A stretch of 64,000 nt of DNA from Prinia subflava (lineage: Eukaryota; Chordata; Aves; Passeriformes; Cisticolidae). Location of the stretch: contig NC_086266.1 in NCBI RefSeq assembly GCF_021018805.1, positions 1,860,001-1,924,000 on the forward strand. The letters run 5' to 3'. The position numbers were made by a program, and so were the translations under genes. The stretch's first letter is position 1, and every line of letters starts with the position of its first letter. Positions 1 to 23,990 of this stretch are shown in pieces. The notes under the pieces are model-generated. The model was not told the origin of the DNA. It ran no database searches and saw only the letters and a program-made list of their open reading frames with translations.

Positions 1-428
1 TACCCACTCAGGTCTCCCTGTGTGCCATGGCTTCCCTGGCTGGTGTTACTGGACCAAAGGGGTGGCATTTTAAAGAGAGGACAGTCAGATGTGGATGTGA
101 TGAGTGGTGCCTTTGATTTGCCTCAGCTCTCTGAGTGCTCTGTTGTAGCAGTTGGTAAACACTTCACAAGGTGCATTTTCACTTTTTTGTTTCACCAGCA
201 GATTTGGGATGACTTGAGCTGCCTGTGAGCAGTAGCTGGGACTGGAGGAGTTCAGTGCTCCTCAATCTTTAGGTGTTGTGCTGAATTTAACTCAGACCTT
301 AGGCCCACAGGAGCACGTGCATGCCTAGAGTGGCCTCTGGTGTCCAGGAGGACTAAGGGAGTAGGAAGCTGTCAAAGCTTCAGAGTGGCAGGGCAGTGAC
401 TGTCACTCACAGCACTGTCTGCCCACAG

Positions 429-11817
<11,389 letters not shown>

Positions 11818-12565
11818 CACTGCAGGTCGGCTCTGCGCCCTGCCAGCTCGGGGCAGGACTGAGAACACAGACTCTGGACAACCTCAACTCTCCTGCTGCG
11901 GGACAGATGGATGGATGAACAAACCAACGGTCACAGTCGTGGTGGTAGGACCACCCCAGTTCCTCAAGGAGTAAAAAAATTATCATTTGTCTTCTTCCTG
12001 CTTTCTGGCTCCTTAATTTATTTTTAAGATGAATCGGGGCTAAGGACAGAGAGGTAATGACAGAAAATGCTTTGCTGCCTCAATCATTTCCAAGGTAAAG
12101 CAAATTCAGTTGGAAGATTCCCTTCCTTCTCACCCTGTGAATAAGCTGTACATTCACTTTTAAATGGTCAGTTCTTTCTTAACGATGTAAAGTCGTGTTT
12201 ATGGGGTTTTTGGTATGGTTTGGAATCGGAGAAGGGCAATTCTTCATTCATCAACTCCAGACTGCCTTTTGAGTACGGCCCACTCGCCAGTTTTTGCCCA
12301 GTCGTGGTACTTCTACATGAGGAAGAAAGTGCAATTGCATTTCCAACCAAAAAGGAACGAAGAATGGGACAGACAAAACATCCTGTGGAGATGCAGGTGT
12401 TCAGCTGGGACTGTGGTTTGGTTCTTGCCGATTGGATTTGTACCCCTAACTGCAATCTCTGTGCCCGGGTGAGAGTCTCACTCAGCTGAAACAGCAGAAA
12501 GATCAGTCTGTGCTCGGAGCAGGTTTGTGTGCTGCAAAGCTGGCAGGGCAGTGTGAGGGCAGAGC

Positions 12566-12719
12566 GAGCCCAGGGCTGAGCCCAGCCGAGCCCAGGGCTG
12601 AGCCCAGCCGAGCCCAGGGCTGAGCCCAGCCGAGCCCAGGGCTGAGCCCAGCCGAGCCCAGGGCTGAGCCCAGCCGAGCCCAGGGCTGAGCCCAGCAGAG
12701 CCCAGGGCTGAGCCCAGAG
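12566..12719. repeat. 22-bp minisatellite, ~7 copies
   Basis: The tandem unit is 22 bp and begins gagcccagggctgagcccag, repeated about seven times with very little variation. Because 22 is not a multiple of 3, all three antisense frames stay open with a 22-residue period, which creates long false open frames over this interval. Confidence 0.93.
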
Positions 12720-14389
12720 CAGCCTGAGCAGAGCCCGGCTGGAGGGAGGCGCTGGCAGCGACAAACAGCAGCAGCCTGGCCGTGGGCACCTCCTTCTGGG
12801 ACAGGACTGATCCCCCGCCTCAGAGCCAGACCGGGTGAGGACTGTTCTCCAGGGAAATGTGGCTCTGCTGAGAAATGCACAGCCTGGTGGGCCTGGCCAC
12901 CCCGAGTCTCTGCAGCAGCAGAGGAGGGCAAACAGAGCAGAGCGGTGGTGCCGCTTCTGAGGGTGCCTGTTCTTCTCCCAGCTGTCCTGGAGCTCCTGGG
13001 AAAGGTTCGTGGTGTCTGCAGAATTCTTGGCAGAGGGGGAGAGGACCAGGCTGCTCTGCAGGCTCCTGCACAGGTGAGCATCCTTCAGGCACAGGAGTTC
13101 TGCCCTGGGAGCCGAGGCTGACGCAGGGAACCCTGCACGGTTCAGATCAGCCAGTGCAGAGCCAGCTCGGGAAGAAAGCGCCTTAAAACCTGGAGTTGTG
13201 CACTGAGCAGGAACAACAGTGTGAAATGCAGAGTGGATTGCAGAATTACCTGGAGGCACCAGCCTGCTTCCTGCTGTCCTTCGTGTGGCAGGCACTGCGC
13301 AATGAAGCTCTTGAGTTGCTGCAAGAGAGGGAGTTGGGGATGTACCTGAGGATTGTGCTTGACAAGTCAGCGGATCTGGAAGGGAGCAGAATACTTTCAG
13401 TATGCAATTTGTGTTTTATTTATTCATTTCTGAAAGACACAGTGTGGCTTCACTCAGTAAAAGCATTTGCATGGCGTATTTGTTGCTGTATTTTAGGAGT
13501 ACAACTCATGCAAGACCTTCAAAACAGCAACTGAAGTAACATGCACCCAGTGAGCAAAAAACCCCTCACAGTAAAACAGCTTTCTGCTATAGATCTTCAG
13601 AGGACCAGTTGGCCTGGTCCTGCAAAGGGTTAAGAAGCCTTTCAGGCACTCACTGCCTTCATGTCTGGCCAGCAGCAATGAAGGATGCTTGGGCTGTTCT
13701 TGCATCAGGCCAGGAGCATGTCTGGCTGTGGCATCCTGTTCAGTTGCAGTCTGTGTGTGGCAAGTGTCCTTACTGCTGCTCCCCTCGCTCGTGCTGCCAT
13801 CACAGTGCCCTTGCCAGAGGCAGCAGGCACAGACAGCCCTCCCTGAGTCACCACAGCTAAGTAGAAATCAACTTTGCTTCATTTCCTGGGGAGCACAACA
13901 GGTCTGGTTTTGCAGATGACCAAATAACGCGCTGAGGTGGGCAGCTCTGGTTTCCTGGACTGGGGAACATCAGGAGGAGCTGAGGGAGCTGCCAGGAGCC
14001 CACAGCTGGAGCAGCAGGACCTGCAGCAGTGCTTTCCAAGCTTTCCTCCCATAAAAGAAGCCCCTGGGGAGTGGCCAGGACAGGCAGACCGGCCCTAGCA
14101 CAGCAGATGGTGCAGAAGGGAGTGCAGGAAGGTGCTGAAGCCGTGCCAGCTTGACCGGGGAGCAGTGATGTCCACCCAATAAAAAGCCATGGCTTCTGTA
14201 AGCCCTGCACCCTCCACAGCCCGTGCAGTGGCCCAGACAGACTCTGGTGGGCTCTGCTGCCAGCTGCAGCCTGTGCCCTGCTCTTAGGCCAGCCCTGGTG
14301 GCAGCAGCGTGGGTACAGCTGTGGCATGTGTGCCCAGGGAGAGGAACTAACAGGGGCAGGAATATCCAAGGTCACCGAGCCCCTTCCTG

Positions 14390-15487
14390 GCCAAGGGGGA
14401 GATCCCGGGTGGTTGGACTGTGGTGAATGTGGCACTGATCTACACAAAGACCTGGAGGGAGGATCTTGGGAACTACAGGTCTGTCACCCTGACCTACCTC
14501 AGTGCTGGGAAAAGTCATGGATCATCCGGAGATCATCTGGAGTGCCATCCCATGGCACACAGAGAACAACCACGGGATCAGGCCCAGCTAGTGTGGCTTT
14601 GTGATAGGCAGCTGCTGCCTGAGCAGCCTGATCTCCTTCTACAACAGCATGACCTGCCCAGGGCATGAGGGGAAGGTCTGCCTGGAATTTAGTAAAGCCT
14701 GTGTCGGTGTTTCCCACGGGTTTCTCCTGGAGAAGCTGGCTGCTCATGGCTTGGATGGGTGCACTGTTCTCTGGGTAAAATCTGTCTGCCTGGCTGGGCC
14801 CAGAGGGTGGTGGGGAATGGAGTTACACCCAGCTGGGGCTGTCAGAAGTGGGGCTGGGCACTGGGGCCAGTTGTGTTCAGTGTCTGTATCTGATCTGGAC
14901 GAGGGCGCCCTCAGGTAACACCAAGCTGGGTTGGAGAGTTGATCTGCTGGAGGACAGGAAGGCTCTGCAGAGGGATCTGGACGGGCTGGATTGCTGGTCC
15001 AAGGCCAGCTGGATGAGGTTCAACAAGGCAAAGTGTCAGATGCTGCACTTGGGCCACAGCAACCCCCTGCAGCTCCAGGCTTGGGAAAGAGTGGCTGGAA
15101 AATGCCTGGTGGGAATAACCTGGGAGTGCTGCTGGAGAGCAGCTGAACATGAGGCAGCAGTGCACAACTACCTGAGAAGAGCTTGGAGCAATGGGGCATC
15201 AGTCTCTTCTCCCAAGTAACAAGCAATGGGACGAGAAGAAACAGCTGCAAGTTGCACCAGGGAAGGTTTAGATTGGATGTAGGAAAAATCTCTTCACCAA
15301 AGGATGGTCAAGCACTGGAACAGGCTGCACAGGGCAGTGGTTGAGTCACCACCTCTGGAGGGACTGAACAGATTTGTAGAGGGGGAATTGGGGACAGGTT
15401 TCGTGGTGGACTTGGCAGTGCTGGGTTGATGGTTGGACTCAATGAGCTCAGAAGTCTTTTCCAACCTGAACAGTTTTGTTCTGTTTA
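14390..15487 (+). mobile_element. CR1 LINE copy, ~1.1 kb, with reverse-transcriptase ORF remnant
   Basis: Sense-oriented CR1 sequence. Recognisable parts are the end of the reverse-transcriptase region (aactacaggtctgtcaccct, ggctgctcatggcttggatg), the post-RT region (gatgaggttcaacaaggcaa, agtgtcagatgctgcacttg), and the 3' end (gatggttggactcaatgagc). Frames are broken by stops and indels, so it is a dead copy. It lies in the probable PAK3 3' UTR. The 5' boundary is approximate. Confidence 0.88.
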
Positions 15488-18379
15488 GAAGACTTTGTTT
15501 CTCTTGTGAGGTCCCATTTTTGTCTGTGAGCTCAAGATCTGTGTCTGTAGGAGAAGCTTCCTTGTGAAAGAGTAATTTGGGCTGGAGATGGGCTGCCCTC
15601 AATGTGTAAAGCATTCATCAGGATGAAACATGTTTGTATTCCTGTAAGAAGTGAAGAAATGAGTGACAGTTTCTGTTTCCAGTATATCTTTTATTTTTTC
15701 TTATCCACAAAAGAACAGATAGCCATCCTTTAAAAGGAAAGCACTTTGTAATGGCACATGTTTGCTGGACATACAGTCTACTTCTGTTGACAAACTACTC
15801 TATTTGATTGGGTAAGGGGGGAATTTCCTATTTATTTCTTTTACCTATATTTCAGCATCTCTGCTTAAAAAAAAAAACCCACCACCACAACTTCCAGAAG
15901 ACAGCAGGTATGAAAAATAAGGAAATGGTAGCTTTTTTTTTCCTAATCAGTGTATTGACAGTACATTGTTGGCACTGACTTTTTAAAGACAGCCGCTGTC
16001 TTAAGAGGCCTTACTTTTTATTTTGTTAAATGTTATTATATTCCTTTTTCTTTGCATCAGCAAATCTAGAGATTTTTCTTTTAAAGCCAGTTCCTGGGAG
16101 GCAGACGAGATTCAGCAGAAATAATCAATGCCAGTGGCTGTTTCAGCATGGGCTGCATTGCCCAGCTGAGAGTGTCTGACATGCAGGGAATGAACCTCCA
16201 GTGTCCCTGTGCCCCGTGCCTGGGACAGGCTCTGGTGCTCACTGACACTGAAAGAGGGCAGCTGTGTTTGTATCCTCCCAGCCTGGATGTTAAATGGAGA
16301 AAAGACACAAGTATTTTTTAAAAAATCCAAACACAAACCCAGAAAAATCCAGTCCTGAGGGAGTCCGGTCTTGTACGTTATTTACAGGCTCACAGAGTAT
16401 ATTAGGATTGACATTGGCCTTGCAGAAAGGAAAGAGACAAATGCTGGAAAATCTCTGGAGCCACCTTGGGTTTTCTGACTGCCATCCTCAGATCACACAA
16501 TTCGTTGTGTATCTTCTTGAAGTATTAGAAATAGTCTGTTTCTGTTGCAAAATGAAAACTAAAAGTTTCAGATACTTTTATTCCAAGGTTTTAAAAGATT
16601 GGTTAATTGTCTTCATTTTTAAATTAAACAGTGGAATACCCTATCCAGGAACTTGACTGATTCCCATCCCTGCAATGAAGATGTGAAAATGAGCCAATAG
16701 CTCACTGTGGTTTAGATGTGTTTTGGGACAGAAGCATGGTAGAAGTAAAGTCAGGGAAGTTAGAGAAGCACAGAAAAGTTTATTTATTTAAGAAAAAAGA
16801 AAAAAAAGATAACCATACCTATGTAAAATTCCCTACAGCTCCTGTGTGCACTCCTGGGAACCTGTGTGGGGTGGGTCTTACAGTGCTCTCAGGGTTGGAT
16901 CCCAAACTTGGGCTGGGGTTGCATTCTCACTTCTTGTGTCCAGTGCTTCTGTAAATACATGTGTATTTATTCTTCATCTTTGGCTGCTGAACAGTTTGGT
17001 GAACTCTTCCACTACACACAAAAGAGCTCAAGGGTTTGTTCTGAGCTTCTCTGAGGCCAGTGGCTGCACTTGGCACATCTTTGAGTCAGTCCTTCCCTGT
17101 GTCCTGCCACCCAAAATTAAGCACATTCCAGTCACCACGAGAAGGGAAGCACCTGTCTCCTGTCCTCTCGTTGTAGGAAATGTCACCATGCCCTATTGTC
17201 CATTCAGCAGTTCTTTCCAGTATATAATCCTTGGTGTGGCTACTGCCTATTCCTCACACTGAGCATGTAAATATTTGTATTTCTTAGTCCAGTCCTGAGC
17301 AAACCCAGGGAGCAAACAGCCAGAGAGAGCCCTGTGACATCGACCATGGCAGGAGCCAGTGTTGCTTTGCTTGACACCCAGGACATGCATCTAGTGCCAG
17401 CTTTGCCTGGCTAAGTGCCACCAAGGCAGTGGTCCATGCACCTTCCTGGTGCACCCTTCATTCATGTGCAGCAACTTAATGATGGGTTGATGAAGACCTA
17501 TAAGTGTTTATCTCCTTTTTTTTCCCCTCTCCTCTCCCCATACCAGGTAAATCTCTCCAGTTTTATCCCAAATTTTCAGGAAGCAAGCAAAGGATAACCT
17601 TTGTCTTTCAAGAGAAACCATCCAAACTTTTTTTGAGTGTGATTTGCACTTCAGGGATCTTTAAAACTTCTCTTTGCTTGTGTCTGTCCTTGAGCTGACA
17701 GGGTAATTTTATTTTTCTCACTGAAACTTGCAGAATCTCACTTACCCATCTCTCTTTGGATGCAGTTTAGTGCTGATTGCCATAATCCTAGGAGTGCATT
17801 GTGCCTGCAAAACCATCACTGGCTTGAGCCTACCAACAGTTGCATGTACCTTTGGTCACAAGAGTTATCTCAAAAGAAAAAATGGTCTTACAGCAAAGAG
17901 GAGGAGGGATGCCCATAGGCTCTGCGTGGGTGCCCTTTGGGCTGCCACGTGGGCACAACCTGCACATTTTGAACAAGATCTTGTTCTTGCTGCTCAACAA
18001 TTCCCCCAGGCAAACACTTGGGTTCCTAGAGAATCTGACCTTGACTGAGGAAACTGGGGGCAACACCATTAGTTAAAGTTGATAACATTGAAAACTGCTA
18101 ATTGATTTAACAGCCTGTGATCACAGTGGCTTTGCCCTGCACAGTTTTCAAGCAGACCACACAATCAGCTTCAGCTCCTGTGTGCAGGGCACCTTCTGCT
18201 ATGTTTGTGGCACTGAGTTTGCAGCTGCTGGAGGCCTGCAGGCAGCTCCTGCCCTGCCCAGCTTGGGTACAGAGCCAAAGGGAGCGAGGCTGGGCACTGT
18301 GGCTGGGTTGGCAGCCGTGAGTGCAGGTCAGAAGAGCTGACACACACATGTGCACACCCCTCTGGATCACAGCTCCCTG

Positions 18380-18472
18380 GTGTCACAGGGATGCCAGCCA
18401 CTAGAACAGGTTCTGACCCTGCTATCCAGAGGTCTTTTCCAACATGAACTGTTCTACAGTTCTGTGATTCCA
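18380..18472 (+). mobile_element. CR1 3'-end fragment
   Basis: A short sense-oriented CR1 tail: ccagaggtcttttccaacat, then gaactgttctacagttctgtgattcc-like sequence. Only the 3' terminal part is recognisable, and the left boundary is uncertain. Confidence 0.7.
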
Positions 18473-20276
18473 TCTGCTGGATTCAGCTAGGTCCATGTTA
18501 GCAACTTGAGTTTGATCAAAAAGTTTCCTCTTGGTCAGCTCTTGTGGCCTAAGGCTCCTTTAGCTCCTTGTGCTGAGCTGTTCATGCTGAACGAGACAAC
18601 TCAGAGAGAAGAATACAGTTCATCCGGTTTCTTCTAGAACACTGAGAGGGTGAGTGTGTGAAAACATGAATATTGTTTTTGTGTAACCTTCTCTCTGCCC
18701 TTCATGTCAGGGGTTTGAAACAGGAAAAAGCTTTCCTAAAGAGGGAAATGAAGCAGCATGTTACATCTCCCAGGTCTTGCTCTTTCCAGTCTCTGCACTT
18801 GACTAATTTTGTCCTTCTTTCTGTGCCCTTTGCTCCCCCTGTGCTCAATGGCTGCTACCCAAGACTGTGTAACAGCACAGATCAAGTGGTTGAGACCCTC
18901 CTTTCTCTGCCCTTGGAGCTGCCTGCTCACAGCAGCCTTTTCCACCTGGAAACTGGATATGGGGAGGGAACCCCCACCTCTGTTCCTTGCACAACCCCAG
19001 GAGCCAGGGCTGCCATCTCAATTCAGTGCACTGGGGGCTCCCAGCTGCCTCAGGCTGCTGTGACACCCCTGCAGACGGGAGGGAGCAGTGGCAGGAGGTT
19101 GTTTTGAAAGGTCCATTTGCTGCTGCACGCTGTGTGTGTCCAGCCCTGCCCCAGGCTTAGGGATCAAATGCCAGCACTGCTGCTGCTCCCTCTGGAGTCA
19201 GTGAGAGTTTGGTTGTTGCTCTCACTGACAGCTGAACCGGTGGTTGCTGCAGCAGGTGCTGACAGTGCCCCTGGGCTGGAGGGGTCCCTGGGCTGCCTGG
19301 GTGGGAAGGAGCTGCCCCTTGTTCTCCCTCTGCCTCACACAAAAGGTGTGTGTGCTGGTCCCACGTGGCTCAGCACAGCAAACAGGCAGCCTGTGAGTCT
19401 CTTCCATCCTTGTCTCTTGAGATGTTTGGCCTTTGAGCTTAGCTGTACAAAGGCAGCTGCTTCTGGCCCCTCTGTATCCCCGTGTTAATCAGTGCTGCCA
19501 AATCCATCTGCAGCACAGCAAGGGGAAAAGCCTCGGCCCTGCAGGGCAGGAGCTGCCAGCTCTGCCCAGCACTTGGGAGCTGCTCCACACGGGAACCAGC
19601 AGCAAAGGGCTGAGCACCTCCTTGGGCACAGCCCAAATTCTGTGAGGGAATGACAGAGTTATTCACGTGCATTAATGCATCAGCACTGCAGGAGCTGTGC
19701 CTGCAAACACAGGGTTTGAGATGTGCAAAAGAATTCTGCAACTCTTGACTGGATCAGGATGTCACCAGTGCTGAACTCCAGTTTAGTCCAAAGCAACCAG
19801 TTTACACCTGTGCTGGTGTGTGCTAGATTTTTTTCTTCAGGGTATCCAGACAAAAGTAAACAGAGGAGGAGCCTACATTTTCATTGTTTATCAGAAATGT
19901 ATCTCATTTTGCTGTACATTCCTTTTTTAGGATGTGTTATCTGTTTTAAAAAAAGAAAAAAGAAAAGAAAAAAACAGAAAAAATATGAAAGAGAAAAAAA
20001 CAAATGTGTAGTGAAAAATCTTCTGTAACTTTGGATTAAGAGGTAACTGATCTTTTTAAAAAGAGAACTAAGTTATTTACTTTGTAAATGTGCTGATGGC
20101 ATGGATCCATCTTATTGACCTCAGCATCCTTTTTTTAAAGATTTTGGGTTTTGTTTCCAATATTAAGTTATTTTAAATTGTGGTTGAAGCAATAGGAAAT
20201 TGAAATATGGATTGTGCATGACTGTGTCTTGAGTGTAAAAATATTGCAGTTTGAAACTTGGACCTAAAGTATTGCA

Positions 20277-20282
20277 AATAAA
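20277..20282 (+). terminator. Candidate PAK3 polyadenylation signal
   Basis: AATAAA in the context attgcaaataaaagttataa, after a long AT-rich stretch and before sequence of different composition. This is the best candidate for the distal PAK3 cleavage site. Transcript ends would decide it. Confidence 0.5.
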
Positions 20283-20864
20283 AGTTATAAATTCCAATGG
20301 ATTGTGTGACAGCAGTTTTTCCTCGAGGATGTGCAGCATCAGAAAGTCTTCATCAGTGGGGTTGTGCTTTTTAGCTTTGTGCTGGATGACAGCACTTGAC
20401 CTGCCACCAGCCCAGGTCACCCTCTGCCACCACAGCTCCCTGCACCTGGTGTCCCCCAAAGCAGACACAGAGTGTTCCTGCTGCTCCCCCTTTTGCACAA
20501 ATCCCAGAGAGCTGGCATTTTTCCAAGTCTTGTGTCTCCATTGTGCCATATTCCTAAAGAACCAGCAGTGCATCCTGATCTCCTGCCTAGAAATCTTGAA
20601 AGTGCTTCTGAATGTTGCTCCCTTCAGCTCTTGGACATCTACACACACAAAGCAGAGAAAAAAATCCCCTGGCTGCTGGCTTACAAGTGAGTTATGCCAA
20701 AGTCAGAGCTCTGTGGGAAATCTCCATCCATCCCTGTCCTTTTGATGTATCCATACGTGGGGGTGTGCAAGGATGTGTCTTGTACAGAAAGCAAGGAGTG
20801 TGCAAGCAGCGTGACTGACACTTCCACTCGCTGTGTTCATCCCATACCCATGGGTTAAAGACAT

Positions 20865-21290
20865 TTATGGAAACCCATAAACAGACCCTTCTGCCAATGG
20901 ATAGAAAGGCATCCCAGAGCCCCTGGCACACACAGACCCTTCTGCCCATGGGTACAGAGCCATCCCAGAGCCCCTGGCACACACAGACGCTTCTGTCCAT
21001 GGGTACAGAGACATCCCAGAGCCCCTGGCACACACAGACCCTTCTGCCCATGGGTACAGACACAACCCAGAGCCCCCGGCACACACAGACCCTTCTGCCC
21101 ATGGGTACAGACACATCCCAGAGCCCCTGGCACACACAGACCCTTCTGCCCATGGATAGACATTCCCAGAGACCCTGGCACACACAGACCCTTCTGCCCA
21201 TGGGTACAGACACAACCCAGAGCCCCTGGCACACACAGACCCTTCTGCCCATGGGTACAGACACATCCCAGAGCCCCAGACTCTTCTGTA
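20865..21290. repeat. 51-bp minisatellite, ~8 copies
   Basis: The tandem unit is 51 bp, with cccagagcccctggcacaca followed by a segment containing cttctgcccatgggtacaga. Unit starts are at 20913, 20964, 21015, 21066, 21117, 21165, 21216 and 21267. One unit is shortened to 48 bp. Since 51 is a multiple of 3, several frames on both strands stay open with a 17-residue period; these are not genes. Confidence 0.94.
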
Positions 21291-23390
21291 GGACAGAGTG
21301 CGGCAGGTGGGGACAGTTGGTGGCAGCGAGTGCCGGACAGCAGGTGAGACCAGCAGAGCCAGCAGAGCAGGAGGGCAGGACATGTGGCACATGCTCCTCA
21401 GCAGCTGCCCAAAGCAGGATGCTCCTGTGCTGGCTGCCATCTCCCAAAATCCCTTATCCCACCCAGGCCAAGAAGACGGGACCCACCTGACACCCTCTGC
21501 CGCTGGAAGAAAAGCTGCTCCCAAACTGTCCTCAGCCTTCTCCAAGGGCACGGCCCATCCACGGTACAGCTGGTACCAGGCACTTCCCAATCCAGACTGG
21601 ACACCACCCAGAATGCTTCCTTTGGAAAAACAAACAGCAAATTAATGAAAATACATCACAGGCAAAAAGGGGAAACAAGGAAAAAAGGTAACAGATCTTA
21701 GCTCTGTCAGGGGCTTGAGAAAGGCCCCGACCCCTGCATGCTAGAGAAAAACCAGCCCATGGCTGAGGGAATTCCATGCTTTCTCCCATCCCTCTGCACT
21801 GCCCCACAGGCTTTGGGTGGTACCTAGAGCTGGGAATGCTGACAGCAGGGTGTGTGCTGGTGAATCCATGAGTGCAGTTGCAGGTGTAGGCAGGAAGAGC
21901 TTTCTCAGCTGGCAGTTTTCTCCATGAGCTCTGTTTTTGCCAGATGTTTTCAAGCTGGTGGCCAGACTCTGGGAGAGTGCAGAGCTTTCTGAGGGCAAAG
22001 GAGTTGTGCTGCTCTTTGAGCGTGGTGCAAAGAAGGCTTTGCACTTAGAAGGGGAAGATTGGGGAAATCCTTTTGTCCTGACACGGTTGATTGGAGAGCA
22101 GGGACGTTCCTAACTCGCCTCTGTCCCGGGGGTGCTCTCCAGCTGTGGCGGTGCATTGTGTCCTTCTGCGAGTCGGCAGCGCTATCGTGTGGTTGTTTTG
22201 ATGAGCTGACAGTGCCCGGGTTTTTTTGACGAAAAAGCCAAGCGCTTTTCTGGCCCGGCCCCGTTCGTGTGGGGGCAGTTCGTGCCAGAGCTCCGCTGCG
22301 GATCTTGGCTCTTGGAGACCGACACGAGGTTCTCCTGCATCCAGCGGCGAAGAAAGACGAATCGTTTCTTTGTTGGCTTTGCAGTTTATAGGCAGCAAAA
22401 GCAAAGGCAATTCTGGCACAACCTCTTTCTTTAGAACCTTTTCTGTGCGATCAGCATCTCGGTGTGTAACACACACCCTCTGAACTGCACCGAACTCCCT
22501 GGAGGTACGCACGTTCTGCCAAGCTCATGATCTTACCCTCTCCCAAACCTGCTTCAAAACATCCAGCAGCTCTGCCCAAAGAAATAGTCCTAGAACAAGG
22601 GGGCAGTGCTGGCTTTGTAGTCCCTTTAAAGTCTGTGAACTGGGCAAAGCACCCTGGCAATCTTCACTTCTCAGCTGTACACAGAGCATCCTCACATTCT
22701 CTCAAGCTGGCAGAGTCCATCGTTACAGAGAAGCGTTTCCAGCTGCAGCTCAGACTAAGCGATGTGCCAGGACAGAAAGGATTTGCTCACCTTCCCTCTT
22801 CCCTGTAAAACCTGATTCCCACTGATTCTCTGCTGCATCTCCCATCGTGTTCTCTGCATCTCAGCCTCGAAAGCAAAGCGCGGTTGTTCCCACAGAGGGC
22901 TGGAAGAGGCAGAGGTCGCTGTCGATGAACTTCCCCGCCTGCCGCTGCTGACTCGAACTGGGCAGGCAGGGAAGGGCAGCCCCGCTGCTCTCTCAGCCTG
23001 TTCGCTGTGCACACAAGGACAGAGCTCTGCAGCTCCCTTCTTCCCCTTTTGGAACACGCGGTGCTTTCCTCCTCCTGGAGCAGGAGCGCCGTCCAGTTCT
23101 TGCACAGAACGAGCACTGCCGGCAGTGAGAGCACTGCGGTCTGGGCAGGATGGAAAGCAAAAAACACTGCCCCTAGAACGCGGCGCAAATTCAATTTTCC
23201 ACGCGTCAGGAGCAAACTCCGGGCAAGCTTGCAGACCTGGCACAGTTCTCTGTGTGAGACATAGCCAAAAACGTTTCCATGCAGATCCAGACTCCAGGAG
23301 AGGCTGAATGTGGTGGTACAGAGGAAGAAAGGGCATGGCCCAGGCGTCTTTCGGCAGAGGCAGCACACGAGCGCTTCGCTGCCCATACCT

Positions 23391-23580
23391 GCTGATCATT
23401 ATGCCTGCCACAAAAATACCGACTTCACTGTCACCGAACCACCGTGGATAGCCCTGATTGAAAGAGGCAATTGCACTTTTGCTGAAAAAATTCAGGTGGC
23501 CACCAGAAGAGGTGCAGCAGCAGCCGTGATCTACAATTCACAGGGCAAAGGCAACAACACCCTCCTGATGGCGCATCCAG
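23391..23580 (+). pseudogene. Partial duplicate of the RNF128 short-isoform first exon (PA domain half)
   Basis: These 190 bases match 25770-25959 without indels and with two differences, both silent (TAT/TAC for Tyr, ACC/ACG for Thr). They encode [20 protein letters not shown] and the rest of the PA-domain half through [10 protein letters not shown] to LLMAHP, and they keep the splice donor gtgagt and phase. The signal peptide and first ~70 residues of the intact exon are missing: upstream sequence is different and has no hydrophobic leader in frame. Most likely a partial duplicate that is not used on its own. It could still be an exon if an upstream leader exon exists. Confidence 0.7.
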
Positions 23581-23990
23581 GTGAGTGAAAGCCTGGGGGC
23601 ACCCGGTCATTGCTTTCTCTCAAGTTTGCTTCGGGGCAGCACAGCCAGGCTCTGAGGAGTCAGCGGTGTTTGTGGGCAATTGTTGCTCTGATCAAGAGAT
23701 CCAATTAGAAAAAGAACGTGTTATGCAATGTGAGTCTTGACTCCAGTGCTTAGTCAGCAAGAGCCTGCTGTCACTGTCTGTGCTTGGTCTAGTGCAGGCA
23801 AAGGGCTGAGTGTCTGAGGTTGGTCCTGTTTTCTACCTGTTGCAAATTAATTTAGAGAGTGGTGCAGAGCAACTCTTAGGGATTGTTTTGAAGACATCAG
23901 TGTGTTTTTGGAGGTGAGAGGACACAAGTGAACATACAGGTGTACTGCACAGGTATGTGCTTTGCAGATTGCAAGACAGATCTTGTTCTG
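23391..23990 (+). repeat. Segmental duplication, copy 1 (partner 25770-26355)
   Basis: Direct repeat with 25770-26355, about 2.38 kb apart. It covers the PA half-exon and several hundred bases of the following intron. Coding bases differ at about 1%; the intron part shows roughly a dozen changes over ~300 bases plus indels, rising at the far end. My counts are by eye. Confidence 0.85.

Larger units (their letters stand above)
11818..20300 (+). other. PAK3: Probable PAK3 3' UTR, up to ~8.5 kb
   Basis: No coding sequence follows the PAK3 stop for many kilobases. An AATAAA at 20277-20282 lies at the end of AT-rich sequence resembling a terminal UTR, and mammalian PAK3 mRNAs are known to have multi-kilobase 3' UTRs, so I infer the UTR runs to about 20,300. 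An earlier AATAAA at 14178-14183 could give a shorter form. The stretch contains a minisatellite (12566-12719), a CR1 copy (~14390-15487), a CR1 tail (~18380-18472) and a purine-rich A tract (19945-20003). Confidence 0.5.

Noticed and set aside
22..228. 68-codon open frame at the window start
   Set aside because: It lies in a PAK3 intron, has no splice-compatible phase evidence and no resemblance to PAK sequence.
12168..13295. 375-codon antisense open frame with GLSPGLGWAQPWA repeats
   Set aside because: Its repeated part is the 22-bp minisatellite read in all three frames; no domain, no conserved neighbour, and it runs antisense through the PAK3 UTR.
14390..15487. Possible live retrotransposon gene
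   Set aside because: Only the 3' third of a CR1 element is present and its reverse-transcriptase frame is broken.
20865..21290. CRISPR-like regular array
   Set aside because: The units are contiguous with no unique spacers, and the DNA is a vertebrate genome.
20692..21447. 251-codon antisense frame (and frames of 125, 207 and 241 codons) over the 51-bp array
   Set aside because: A 51-bp period keeps several frames open at once on both strands, which is a sign of repeat periodicity rather than coding.
22755..23411. 218-codon antisense frame upstream of the partial first exon
   Set aside because: Composition is unlike a known family, it overlaps a CpG-richer stretch, and another open antisense frame overlaps it. 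No support beyond length.
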